Shown in pieces: positions 8,428 to 19,064 of a stretch of 64,000 nt of DNA. The stretch covers positions 1,178,001-1,242,000 of the forward strand of contig JASISA010000001.1 of assembly GCA_031771865.1 (NCBI GenBank), read 5' to 3'. This DNA comes from Nothophaeocryptopus gaeumannii (taxonomy: Eukaryota; Ascomycota; Dothideomycetes; Mycosphaerellales; Mycosphaerellaceae). Under the pieces are notes generated by a model. The model did not search any database. It was given only the letters and a program-made list of their open reading frames with translations, and had not been told where the DNA came from. Made by a program: the position numbers and the translations under genes. The number at the start of each line of letters is the position of its first letter. Position 1 is the stretch's first letter.

Positions 8428-9880
8428 TCTCTCGCGTACTGAGATGTCGTCCGCTTCAAGTCGTTGTGGCTGATGTCTGGCCCAAGATCTCGCAAAAAGT
8501 CGCCCGAAGTCGAGTGGCGCTCAGGGCAAGGAAGCTATGATATCCGTGTCGAAAGTGTATCGTGAATGATCAAGTTGACAGAAACAACAGGGCTGCTTGT
8601 GTGTCGCTGGTCTGAGCACGGACCAGCGCCGTTCGCTGTTGCATATGTCAGTCCACTGCATGTGAAGTACAGCTATCTCGCATGTGCTGGCGACGCGGTC
8701 GATGATACCGGATATGCCAAAGAGTGGAGACGTACATTCGAGGTGTGTTGGTAGTTTGTGATGTCTGCTCGATGCTGTCTCGGTACTGGACGCGCTCCCA
8801 GTGTCAGAGCAGTCAAAGAAGTTAGATGTTCTGGGCCGCCGCGATGCAGTCAATGTCGCTGACGGAGGCGAAGTCGTAGCAGTGAAGCGTTGTTGGCCGC
8901 CGCAGCGAGGCGGAATTTGAAGGCTGATAGTCCGAAGCCTGTATGAGTAAGTGTTGATATGGTGTGGATGGATGAAGGTTCAGTCGTATTGGACGAAGGT
9001 GGATTTCGAAGAGAGGGTTTAAAAGCGCAAGGCAGACCAAGATGTAGTGCGGTCGAGCGCTATAATCAATGCACACCGGTGAGCGCGGGTGTAAATGCAG
9101 GGACCAAGAGCAAGTGCATATTCAACTAGACGTTGCTCGCTTTCGTGCTTGTGATCTGCGAGCGCAATCACGACATCTCAGATGGACGCTCGGAGCGTTG
9201 GTGTTGTCGCGACAGTAGAAAGAGTATGACGAGAGATGCTTGCCCTTTGGCACATAGGGAGGGGGCTCTTTCCGTGGATGAGATGTGGTGGTCCTGCGCG
9301 TATCGATTTGAACCGGTAGGATGCTGTCGGATCATGGATGTCAAATGTGGTCTGCAGTGGTGTGGCGGAAAGACATTGGGATGTAGTCCAGCAAGCCGCA
9401 CATACCAGACAGCCGGCTACCAAAGGCGCATGCACAAGCATCAATGAACGAAAAGGACGGTCGTTACCGTAGCGAGAGCTCGGCATGCTCCAAATGATCA
9501 GAAGCCGGGCATTTCATTCGTCGCGCGTATCGCAGGTCCACGTTCGTCCGGGTCAAACCAATTTGAAGCCGAAATGCCAGGAAGGCGGCTGACTTGAACA
9601 TCTCTACTATTTTTCAACGCTATCAAAACACTATTTATTACATACATAAACGCCACAACCATCTACACGAGTAGGCCGTGCCGTACGCCGCCCATGCAAC
9701 GAGTACGTAGAGCGGAGAATATGCTGCTGCTTTTCAGACAAACACAAGCCAGAAAGTATAGTGTAGTTTGTACAATTCGGCCGCAATGGCCGCCGGGGAC
9801 ATGGGTATCATGGCTCGCACTCATATATCATGAGAGATCAATCAGGGTTTCCGGGAGTCTTGGTGGGAATAGCGAGATGC
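8428..9880. other. Intergenic between copy C and HSP60
   Basis: One degenerate leader-repeat core may remain at about 8436-8466 (GTCGTCCGCTTCAAGTCGTTG). I see no gene, tRNA or element in 8500-9600. 9600-9880 is AT-richer and fits the HSP60 3' untranslated region. Confidence 0.5.
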
Positions 9881-11691
9881 TTAGAACATGCCTGGCATGC
9901 CGCCGCCCATGCCACCCATTCCGCCCATGCCGCCACCTGGTGGGCCCTTCTCCTCCGGTGCCTCAACGATGGCAACCTCAGTGGTACCGAGAAGAGATGC
10001 AACACCAGATGCGTCAGTGAGACCAGTGCGAACAACCTTGAATGGGTCCAGGATACCAGCAGCGATCATGTCGGTGTACTCGCCCTTGGAGCTGTCGAAA
10101 CCCTTGTTGAAGTCCTTGCCGAACTCCTCCATAAGCTTGCCGACAACGACAGAGCCCTCAGTGCCGGCGTTCTCAACGATGGTCCGTGCTGGACGAGTGA
10201 TGGCGTTCTTGACGATGGAGACGCCAAGCTGCTGGTCGAAGTTGGCTGGCTTGAGGTCGGTGAGAGCATTGGCAGCCGCCTTGAGGAGAGCAGTACCACC
10301 ACCTGGGAGGATACCCTCCTCAACAGCAGCGCGAGTGGCATTCAGAGCATCAACCATGCGGTCCTTCTTCTCGCCGACCTCGACCTCGGAAGAACCACCA
10401 ACCTTGATGACGGCAACACCGCCAGAAAGCTTGGCAAGACGCTCCTGGAGCTTCTCCTTCTCGTAGTCGCTGGTGGTTGGGTCAGCCATGACACCGCGGA
10501 TTTGCTCGCAGCGCTGGTTGACCATGTCCTTGGTGCCCTCGCCGTTGAGGATGACGGTGTCCTCCTTGGTGATGGTGATGGAACCGGTAGAGCCGAGCAT
10601 GTCTGGGGTGGCCTTCTCGAGCTTGATGTCGAGCTCGTCAGTGAAGACGGTACCGCTGGTGAGAACAGCAATGTCGCCAAGGATACTCTTGCGGTTGTCA
10701 CCGAAGCCTGGTGCCTTGACGGCGGCGACTTGAAGCTGACCACGAAGCTTGTTCAAGATGCAGACGGCAAGGGCCTCGCCATCAATGTCTTCAGCAATAA
10801 TGACAAGCGGGCGGCGCAGCTGTTGAGATGCCTCAAGCGCTGGGACGATATCCTGAACAGCAGAGATCTTCTTCTCGGAGAGGAGGATCAATGGCTTCTC
10901 GAACTCCACCTTTTGCGACTTGGTATCGGTAATGAAGTATGGCGAGATGAAGCCACGGTCGAACTTCATACCCTCAGTAACCTCCAGCTCGTCCGAAATG
11001 GTCTTGCCCTCCTTGACAGTGATGACACCCTCTTTTCCGACCTTCTCCATGGCGCTGGACAGAAGCTGACCGATGTGGGTGTCGCCATTGGCAGAGATGG
11101 TAGCCACTTGGCTGATCTCTTCGGAGGTTGTGATATCGCGCTTGTTCACCCGCAGGTACTCGACAACGGCATCGACGGCGGCTTGTGTGCCTCGGCGCAG
11201 ATCCATTGGGTTGCAGCCGGCGGCGACGTTTTTGACGGTCTCGGAGAAGATTGCGTTGGCGAGCACGGTAGCGGTGGTGGTTCCGTCACCAGCGACTTCG
11301 TTGGTCTTGCTGGCAACATCCTGCAGTAAGCGCGCACCGAGGTTCTCGAACTTGTCCTTCAATGTGATAGCCTTGGCGACAGTCACACCGTCTGCATTCA
11401 TGCATCAGTACTGTTCAATCGATAAAATGATGCTTCTGTATCAAGCCTACCCTTGGTGATCTTGGGCGAGCCATAGCTGGACTCGATCAGGACATTACGG
11501 CCCTTGGGACCAAGCGTTGTTGCAACCGCCTTTGCGAGAGTCTCCACACCGTGCAGAAGAGATGCTCTGCCCTCAACGCCGAACTTGAGCTCCTTGTGAG
11601 CGAATCTTTGTTGGATCAATGAGCCGGTTCGTGGTGTTATCCGAGTCGATCTGGCAGCAGCCCGGGGGGCCGAAGTGAGAGCGCGCTGCAT
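9881..11691 (-). CDS. HSP60: Mitochondrial chaperonin HSP60 (GroEL family)
   Basis: Exon 1 is 11691-11451, the intron 11450-11392 (59 nt), exon 2 11391-9881; 583 residues, normal for the family. The ATG at 11691 is the first Met in frame. The N-terminus (M-Q-R-A-L.., rich in Arg, Ala and Ser, then R-F-A-H-K-E-L-K-F-G) is a mitochondrial presequence. The ATP site appears as L-G-P-K-G-R-N-V near 62 and G-D-G-T-T-T-A-T at 115-122, and the C-terminus is the flexible G-G-M repeat ending in G-M-F. The protein folds imported matrix proteins as a ring with Hsp10. The intron interrupts I-T-K-D-G-V-T. Codon use is strongly biased, as expected for an abundant protein, and this produces a long antisense open frame that is not a gene. 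Confidence 0.98.
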
Positions 11692-12931
11692 GGTCAAAGT
11701 GAGCGTATAAATTCGAGATTTGATGTCAACGCCGAGACTCCAGATGGCAGCAGATGGACTGGTGGTCTCGTGAGGTGGAAGAGGAGGCTGGCGTGTTTGT
11801 GGAGATGGAGAGATGGGAGTTCTTCCGGGACTCTTCGAAGCATCGAGAACAGCGAAACTTCGAAGCTAACCACCATATCCAAGCTCCGTCCAATCACCGT
11901 CAATGTCTTTTTTCAGCGTCTCGGCCGCCGTCCTCACTCCCGCGGCGAGCATCTTCATCTCCGACTTCACCTCCTAACAACTTCAGACCTGTATACAGTA
12001 TGGTCCATCAGATATCAGAAGTCGACAAGGACGTGCCCAAGACTGACTTCATACGTAAATTGCTGAACAGATACAGTATGCCAAGATGATCAGATCCACG
12101 CACACCACGAAGTTACATTCACAATTCCTGTTTTCAAGTGCCAGACCTTTGCGACCTCGCCAACCACCTTGACCACCGCACAATAGCGAACTCGAATGCC
12201 ACAGCAAGGCCCGATCTGACGAGAGAACCTTTGAAATAGGTGCCAAACTATCAGACTCGCGGCAGTGCCCGACTGTCCGTCCGTGACTCTTCACTGCGGT
12301 AATGGCCATTCACATTCATGTGCTTACCAGCTATATGGTGCTTGCTACATTGCTACATCGACCGCTATGCCAAATTAAGACGCAGTTGTCAGGAACTGGA
12401 TGCGTGAACATGACTCAGCCGGAGAACTTGGCCAGAAAGACCAATGAAAGGTGCTGTAATGAGCTACTCATACCACGACACATCTGTCGTTATGACAGGT
12501 ATTCCGACCTTTGAGTTGGCAGTACCTGATAGGCTGCTCAGCTCATCGCTACGTGCAACTCTTGAGGACAAACGTTGGCGGCACTCGATACTATTAGGAG
12601 GCTGCGCTGCACAGGCCTTTCCTCAGCATCCGACGTGAGGACAGCGTAGGATAAGAAATCTCCTTTGCATCGCAATGCGCCATCTCCCTCTCACTACACT
12701 TCTCGCCAAGATCTGCAGACTCTGAAACTGGTGCACTCACACAGATACCACTAGACGCTCATATACAAGAGAGCAATTCTGATCTTGTGAAAACAACGAA
12801 ACAAGGCTACTCGAAATACATCAACGTCGACCGCCGCAACACCCTGAGCTGCTCGAATTTCCGCATTCTCAACGATATCCGCTCGCACGAAGACTCCAAT
12901 CCACATCACATCTGCTCCAGCCGCAGCAATC
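11692..12931. other. Divergent upstream region of HSP60 and the PHD-finger gene
   Basis: No gene seen. The HSP60-proximal part is purine-rich on the plus strand (C/T-rich in HSP60 sense, as in many fungal promoters) and contains the candidate heat-shock element at 11818-11866. The remainder shows no recognisable feature. Confidence 0.5.
11818..11866 (-). promoter_or_regulatory. Candidate heat-shock element upstream of HSP60
   Basis: Clustered TTC/GAA pentamer units: TTCTTCC (11820), CTTCGAAG (11833), GAGAAC (11845), GCGAAACTTCGAAG (11852). GAA-AC-TTC matches the nGAAnnTTCn core of heat-shock factor sites; spacing of the others is irregular, as in gap-type elements. It sits 127-175 bp before the HSP60 start codon, a suitable position for Hsf1 control. 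Confidence 0.45.
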
Positions 12932-14630
12932 ATGGAGTCATCCACAACCCTCACCACAGCGGAGGAAGTCACCAGGAAACTTCCTTCCTCCTTTGTTAGA
13001 GCAACTGCTTGCCAATGTCCCTTTGGGAATACACTTTCGCCAAGGCCAACTGATCTTCCTGCCGCCAGCAGCTTTCCACTTCGTCCAAACCAAGAGGAGC
13101 AACAAAACCAACCACTTGACTGGAAGGGTCATCTATATGTGCAGCGCATAAAGAATGTACGAAGCACAACCGGAGAAAAGATCGGCGACAAGGCTGTGAC
13201 AAACGCGAGAAAGCGAGATGCCACTCGCACAGTGCAGAAACAGCTCGATATGCACGTCGAAGAGCAGACCGAAAAGGAAGGCAACTTCAAGGATCTCACC
13301 AAGGCCGTTGTCGCATTAGTGGACCCAAATCAACTCACCGCCCCTGCTCCCAATTATATTCCAAAACAATTGAGAGCGCCCCCGGCACCTTCTGGTGAGC
13401 ACACCGAGAAGGGGAAGGAAGCGATCCGAGGAGCACAGTCAAAACTCATCAAGCAGCTGATTCAACCTGCTGAAATCTTTCACGGCTTTGATAACAACTA
13501 CGACGCTCTTCAAGACTGGGCTGTGACTGACGAACATTCCTCCATTACTGCACCAACACATCAAGCGGCGAGGCAACATGCTCTTCCTCCACTGGAACCT
13601 GCCGCGCTCGATGACCTGTTACGACTACCTCAGGAGAAGGGCATGCGAGTAAATATGCAACACGTCGACAGACGCCCGAAGGTCAATCTGAGCCTCCCTC
13701 CCACAGAAGCAATGCGTCTGAAAGCCTTTTCAAACGGCGCGACAGCAGACACAGTCAGGGACGCAGATGAGAAATGGATGGAGCACTGTGCCAGAGTAGC
13801 TGTTACCAAGGACTTTCCCACACTTAACGCCGACCACATGCAAGATAGCATCCCCGCAATGCGGAAATGGGCCAAGGAGCGATCGCAGCCATTCAAGCAC
13901 GTTGAGGCCAATACTGGGCTGCAGACGCCACCTCCAGAGCGCGGAGGCCAACGACAGCGAAAGCTTTCAACGAAGGCGCTTGAGCTGCAGCAACAAAAGC
14001 AAGAGCAAGAAGCGGCCACCGTCTCTCCAAAGAAACGCAAGCTCTCTGCGGATGCGAACGCTCCTTCCTCATTATCGCCAGGCGAGTCAAGCGAGGAAGC
14101 TGCTCCCGAGCGGTCTCCCCGCAAGAGAGCAAGGAACCACGTGAATTACGACGAAGCATCTCCCAATCCATCGCCCGAAAAGAAGACCACCCTTACCGGC
14201 AAAAGACCAAGCCTCTTAAAGCGCCCTTCACAAACTAAGACGTCGAAAGACACTCCGTCCACCGCTCCTGCCGCTCAAGCTACGAAGCCACCCATCGCAC
14301 CAGCCGCGGAGACATCCCTCATCGAAACCGACCAAAGAACCTACTGCATTTGCCGTGGCCCCGATGAAGGCGGAGGAATGATCCAATGTTCCTCATCAGA
14401 GTTCAACTCCGGTCTCCCACTCACATGCGCAGGCGAATGGTTCCACTTCTCCTGCGTAGGACTCAGGGGAACCGGGAGAGAATGAAGATTGGTTTTGCCC
14501 GGATTGCGTGAAATCGGGAATGTCAGAGACGGTGAAGGGTCTCAAGATTGTGAGGGAGATGAAGGAGAAGCAGGAGAAAGAGAGGGAGGAGAAGAATGGT
14601 GCGAAAGAGGAGGGGAGAGCGAGGAGATGA
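12932..14630 (+). CDS. PHD-finger protein with a +1 frameshift inside the finger
   Basis: The frame from ATG 12932 runs 517 codons to TGA 14483-14485. The middle is charged and low-complexity with basic K-K-R-K and R-K-R-A-R stretches (likely nuclear localisation). The end enters a PHD finger: Y-C-I-C-R, M-I-Q-C, L-T-C, W-F-H-F-S-C-V-G-L. The finger's last Cys pair lies in the next frame (E-D-W-F-C-P-D-C at about 14484-14507), which then runs through an acidic/basic helix to TGA 14628-14630. The two frames join if one base is removed from the GGGG at 14466-14469. No intron of plausible size fits. Intact it would be about 565 residues, a chromatin reader of histone H3 tails. I do not recognise the N-terminal 450 residues. 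Frameshift versus sequence error cannot be decided here. Confidence 0.7.
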
Positions 14631-15067
14631 GATGGAGTGAATGATCGGAAATCTTGAGATGGAAGTACGGGATACACTGCCACCTCCAGGGATATTGGAG
14701 GAAACGACGCTATCAGGCGCGACTTCAGGAGGGTTTGGAGGAGAGTCATCAATGTTGGGAACAGGACCGCCATCCCAGAGCGAGTGGAGGGCTATGAAGC
14801 ACGAGGACATGATGGGATGAAAGCGATACCACGTTCACGCATCACGCAACAAATAAGTCGTGAAATGTGATAAGAATCTTGGATGAAACCATGCATCTCA
14901 ATTACCGCTTTCTTTTCGCTCGGGTATCAATAGCACACTGACGTAAAACCACGTCACAGCGTAACTCGAACAAAACGCATGTACAATACCCCTCCTCACT
15001 CTTTCCGTTTTGATCTCACCTCCTTACGTATACAGATATCCCTCCCCTCTTCATTCATTTATCCTCA
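14631..15067. other. Convergent intergenic region, PHD gene and YPP1
   Basis: Holds the 3' flanks of both genes. Nothing else recognised. Confidence 0.5.
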
Positions 15068-18000
15068 TCACAACGTATACCCACCCGGCGCAACCTCCCT
15101 CCAAGGCCTCAACGGCTTATGATCCTCCAACTCGACGACCCACCACAACGCCTGCTTGGCCTTACCAACTTCCCGACTCAGTTCATGCGCGCGAGCGAGA
15201 GCGTACCACGCTTCGGAATTATTCCATCCATCACCCTGCTTCGTCAGATTGGAAAGCAGCATATACGCTCGATCTCTTGCTGCGAGGCGGTTGAGTTCCG
15301 CAGGTGTAGGATCTTTCTTGCCTGGCTTCGTCGTAGGAGTAGAGTCGTCGGGACCGATCGCAGATGCACGTTGCGAGGCTGTACTCGATGTCGCGGTGTT
15401 AGGGCGTGTGAGAGAGGCTTTGCCTTCGTTTATAAGAGAGCCGGAGGCAGACGGTAGGGGTTGAGCCCCGGAGGCACGAGGTTCTTCGGCGGGCAGCTTC
15501 TCTTCGTAGATGTCCATGAGGAGATTTGAGAGTCCGATGATACCTGCAGCGTGGTCTGGGTAGTAGGACAGAGCTTGCTCAAAGGCGTTCATCGCCTCGA
15601 AAGGCTGATCGCGAGCGGAAGCAAGAGTTGCTCTCTGCATTTAAATTAGCATGTGTTACAAGATGGTGATGTTCAGAGCTCACCATTGACCAGGCATCGG
15701 CCCAAAGCTCGTCGATGCTCTTGTCGCCTCCCCACCCCTTCTCAAATAGTCTCCGTGCGTTTGATCCATCTTCTGATGCACTGAATTCAACCTCGAGCGA
15801 TTCGATCAGCTTGAAGGCATGTTCAACCGCGTTCTGCGCATCGTCGAACGAGTCTGCTCGGATGTAGAGATCTGCTACAAAGAGCCAGGTGTTGATCAGC
15901 ACACACAGCTTGTGCCGCCGCTCATGCATGGGCAAAAGGTGGGACTCTGGCACAGTCGATGCTGCCGCTGGATGTGGCACAGGCAATCTGACATCTTGAG
16001 TCGGCGGCTGGTCTGTATGTCCTGTCGGAGCCGGCCACTTGTCGGGCGAAGTGTTGTGCGCAGCTTCTGGCAACGGTTGCTCTGGGTTCGCTGCCGAGGT
16101 CACAGGCGCAGCTGTCATTTCATTGAGCGGCTGATTCTCATCCTGCTCCGCGATGCTATTTGGCGCACTCCTAGTGGTGGTACTGCCTGCACCATGTTGC
16201 TTTCCATGAAACGGCAGATGCAGGTGATGGCGATGATGAGGCTTCTCTGCTGGACTCCCGTCCTCGTTGGTAACGGTGATGGCGATGGGTGGACCAAGGC
16301 TTAGTCCGTTGGTGGCAGACCTGAGAGCAGTACCATCGACAGAGGTCGCGGATCGTCGTCGCCCAGCTATCTCCTTCTCGTTGACGCTACTCCGTCTCGA
16401 GCGCGAAGATCTCGGCCTAATGCTGCCTGTGATACTTCTGAGTGTCCCGCCGAGTCGTGAAGGTGTAGTGGAAGCTGCGGTCTGTGGCGGCTTCGATATG
16501 GTTACTGGCGCGCTTCCAGGAGCGCCAAACATCTTAGAATACAGACCAAGAAGGCCATCGGTTAGGTCGACCGCAGTTTCGGGGCCCTCTGTGAGCTCGA
16601 TCAACAGAATCTGGCTCATTCTGATCTGGAGGAGGCTTTCTTTCTCAAAGCCTTCCATTTGTGTTACAATGCCTCGAGAGTGCGCTGTAGTTTCTGAAGC
16701 CTTTTCTGGATCGGTCGGAGACAAATGTGGAGCTTGACCGAAAAGCGCCCGCGAGCTGCCAAACTGTTTGTACGCAGCTTCGACAATCTTCTGCGCGGCC
16801 TCGTATTGATCCTGCGCCGTCATGCACAGTGCCAGCAGATGCCAAAGTACGAGCAGTCGTCTCTCGCGTTCGTGGTGTTGATCTGAAGCCGCCTCGCCCT
16901 CGAGCATGACAGACCCATCAAGAGCACTGCGCAGTACGTCAAGCGCAGCAGGTACGTCTCTCATATCTGCGAGCAGAAGTGCAAGTGCGTGAGCTGTGTC
17001 AATGTCTGATGGATCGAATGCCTGCGCCCGTCGGAGGTGGTTGGTGGCATCTGTCATCAGAGACGATCTCGACGTAGAGTCGAAAGTAAGACGAGCCCAT
17101 CTTGCCTGGCTGATTCCCATCGCTCTGTATGCAGCTGCTAGTGTGGATGGCTTGAGAACGGAATCGATTCGTTGGCTTCCCGGACGCGACTCACCTTCCG
17201 CATTGCCGTTGACCTGCGGCTTATCGCCGGTACTTGGACGTTGTTGTGCAAGCCACTTCGAAATCAACTCCGCGACTGTGTTAGCTTTCTCGGCTTGCTC
17301 CCTGTCACCGTAGCGACATAACAGCCGAATAGCTTTAGCGGCTGTAAGCATAGCAGTGTCATCATCATCGAAGCCGATCTCGTGTTTGCCAGTCTTCTCA
17401 GCGCGTGCTTTGCCCTTGTCGACAATCTCGACGTAGCTATCAAAGGCATGTATGGCCAAGTCAAACTCACCAAGCGCCGCATGGACAGTGAAAAGGTGCC
17501 TCAGGATTGCGGTCGAGTGGAAGGTCTTTGTCGCCGCGCGATAGAGGATGTCCAGAGCGTTGCGAGAGATTTTGGTCCTGCCACCCTCACCGAGATCTGA
17601 GTCGGACCAAGCAAGACCGGAGAAGATCCGCCAGTTCTTCATCATCTGGTCAGCCCATTCTTCGACTTCAGTGTTTGACTGGCTAGCCTTTGGAAACTTC
17701 GTCTCTTCCAGCAGTAGCGATTCGTAAATCTGTTCGACACGTTGGATCTCTGCCCGCTGTCTCCGTTTGACTGTCGTTCTGTTTTCGTCCTGTATGCTGG
17801 AGGACGCCAAGGTGAAGGCAGTATGTCCTGCCGACTGATCTGAACTGTAAAGAAGATCATGCTGGAGAAGAGTGGAAAGTAGGTCGTAGTAAGCCCTCCA
17901 GACTTGGCGTCGAGGTATGTCCAGACGTGATGAATACGCCCTGCTCGGATGTGAAGACGGAGCTCGTTGCCAGAACTGACCCCATGCCTTGAAGGTGGTG

Positions 18001-18718
18001 TATGTTTCGCCGAAGTCCTGAAGTGATGGAGATGGCATCTTCTTCACACTGTACATGCATGCCCTCGCAAGAAGCCGCTCTGTCCATGTTCGCAGTTCAG
18101 GTGAACGGTATCCTGGAGTGGTCAGGACAGCAGCCTGGTAGCATTCGCGGGCCTCATCCTTTCTTTCGCAGCCATCCAAGCTCGAGGCTCTGATCAAGGC
18201 TCGCTTGACTGCGCATACCTCCAACCAACCCAATGTAGAAGGTGAACTTGTAGCCGATATCGCTGTCGAATTGAAGCCACGGTCTAGCACCTCCAGCGCA
18301 TCCACAGGAGCCTCTTGCAGCCAGTGTATTTGGGCCAAGCATGTATTGGCAATGAGGGCATCATCAGGATGGCTCGCTTGGGCCTGGGAGATGGCTTCGG
18401 TGAGGGTCGAGATCGATTCGCTGAGGCCGTGGAGGCTCGTTGCGGTCGCTGAGGAGGCTGAGGTGGGTCGGTGGGAGGCAGACGAAGCCTGGCATTCTGC
18501 ACGAGCAGCAAGTGTGAGACCTATGCACCTCTTCAGTATTTCTATTCTCCGATGCGCATAATGCCAACGGTTTCCATACATTTCCGTTCTGGCGCGTGCT
18601 TGTCGACCTTTCGCGCCAGTTCCGGGACTTCACCCCAATTGCCATTGCACAGCGCCTGATCCAGCAGTCCCAAGTACCGTGCGCCCTTTTCAGGGTTGGG
18701 TGTTTTGTGTACGCTCAT
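15068..18718 (-). CDS. YPP1: Ypp1/TTC7-type TPR protein of the plasma-membrane PI4-kinase complex
   Basis: Exons 18718-18580, 18520-15684 and 15634-15068, introns of 59 and 49 nt; 1180 residues. The short first exon (M-S-V-H-K-T..) joins in frame through K-C-L-T-L-A-A-R-A. The protein is made of TPR-like helical repeats, clearest at the C-terminus (A-M-N-A-F-E-Q-A-L-S-Y-Y-P-D-H and W-Y-A-L-A-R-A-H-E-L), with a Ser/Arg- and Gly/Pro-rich disordered insert in the middle (about 16120-16520). The fungal family anchors the PI 4-kinase Stt4 at the plasma membrane together with Efr3, giving PI4P. It shares a 346-bp upstream region with RIX1. Confidence 0.88.
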
Positions 18719-19064
18719 GGCGATGGTGCAGCTCTGAGGCCGGAAGTCGAGACGACACTATCCCACCCGCATCTTCACGTCCTCATCTTGGCCTTCCGTC
18801 TCTTGCGTGAACAAGACCTCCAAGCAATTGAGCTCCAAATTCAAGTCCAAGGCAGTAAGGTGTGCAACACAACGCGTAAAGTGACGACGCCGCTGCACGC
18901 CAACGTCAAGAACGTGTTCGCGGCCTCCGGCTCATTGGCTCCATCCCTGTTCATGCACAATGCGGCCACTCCCGCGCGCTAGGAAGATAATTCCCAGTCT
19001 GTTCTTGCCTGAGATGCAGACTTCGCACAACAACTTCGACATTGACGGGATACGGGATACGGCA
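18719..19064. promoter_or_regulatory. Divergent promoter region YPP1/RIX1
   Basis: Lies between the two start codons. An in-frame ATG upstream of RIX1 at 18960 (and another at 19014) makes its exact start uncertain. No specific factor site is recognised. Confidence 0.4.

Noticed and set aside
9830..11329. 499-codon open frame on the plus strand opposite HSP60
   Set aside because: It is the mirror of a highly codon-biased gene; the minus strand has full GroEL motifs and the plus reading has none.
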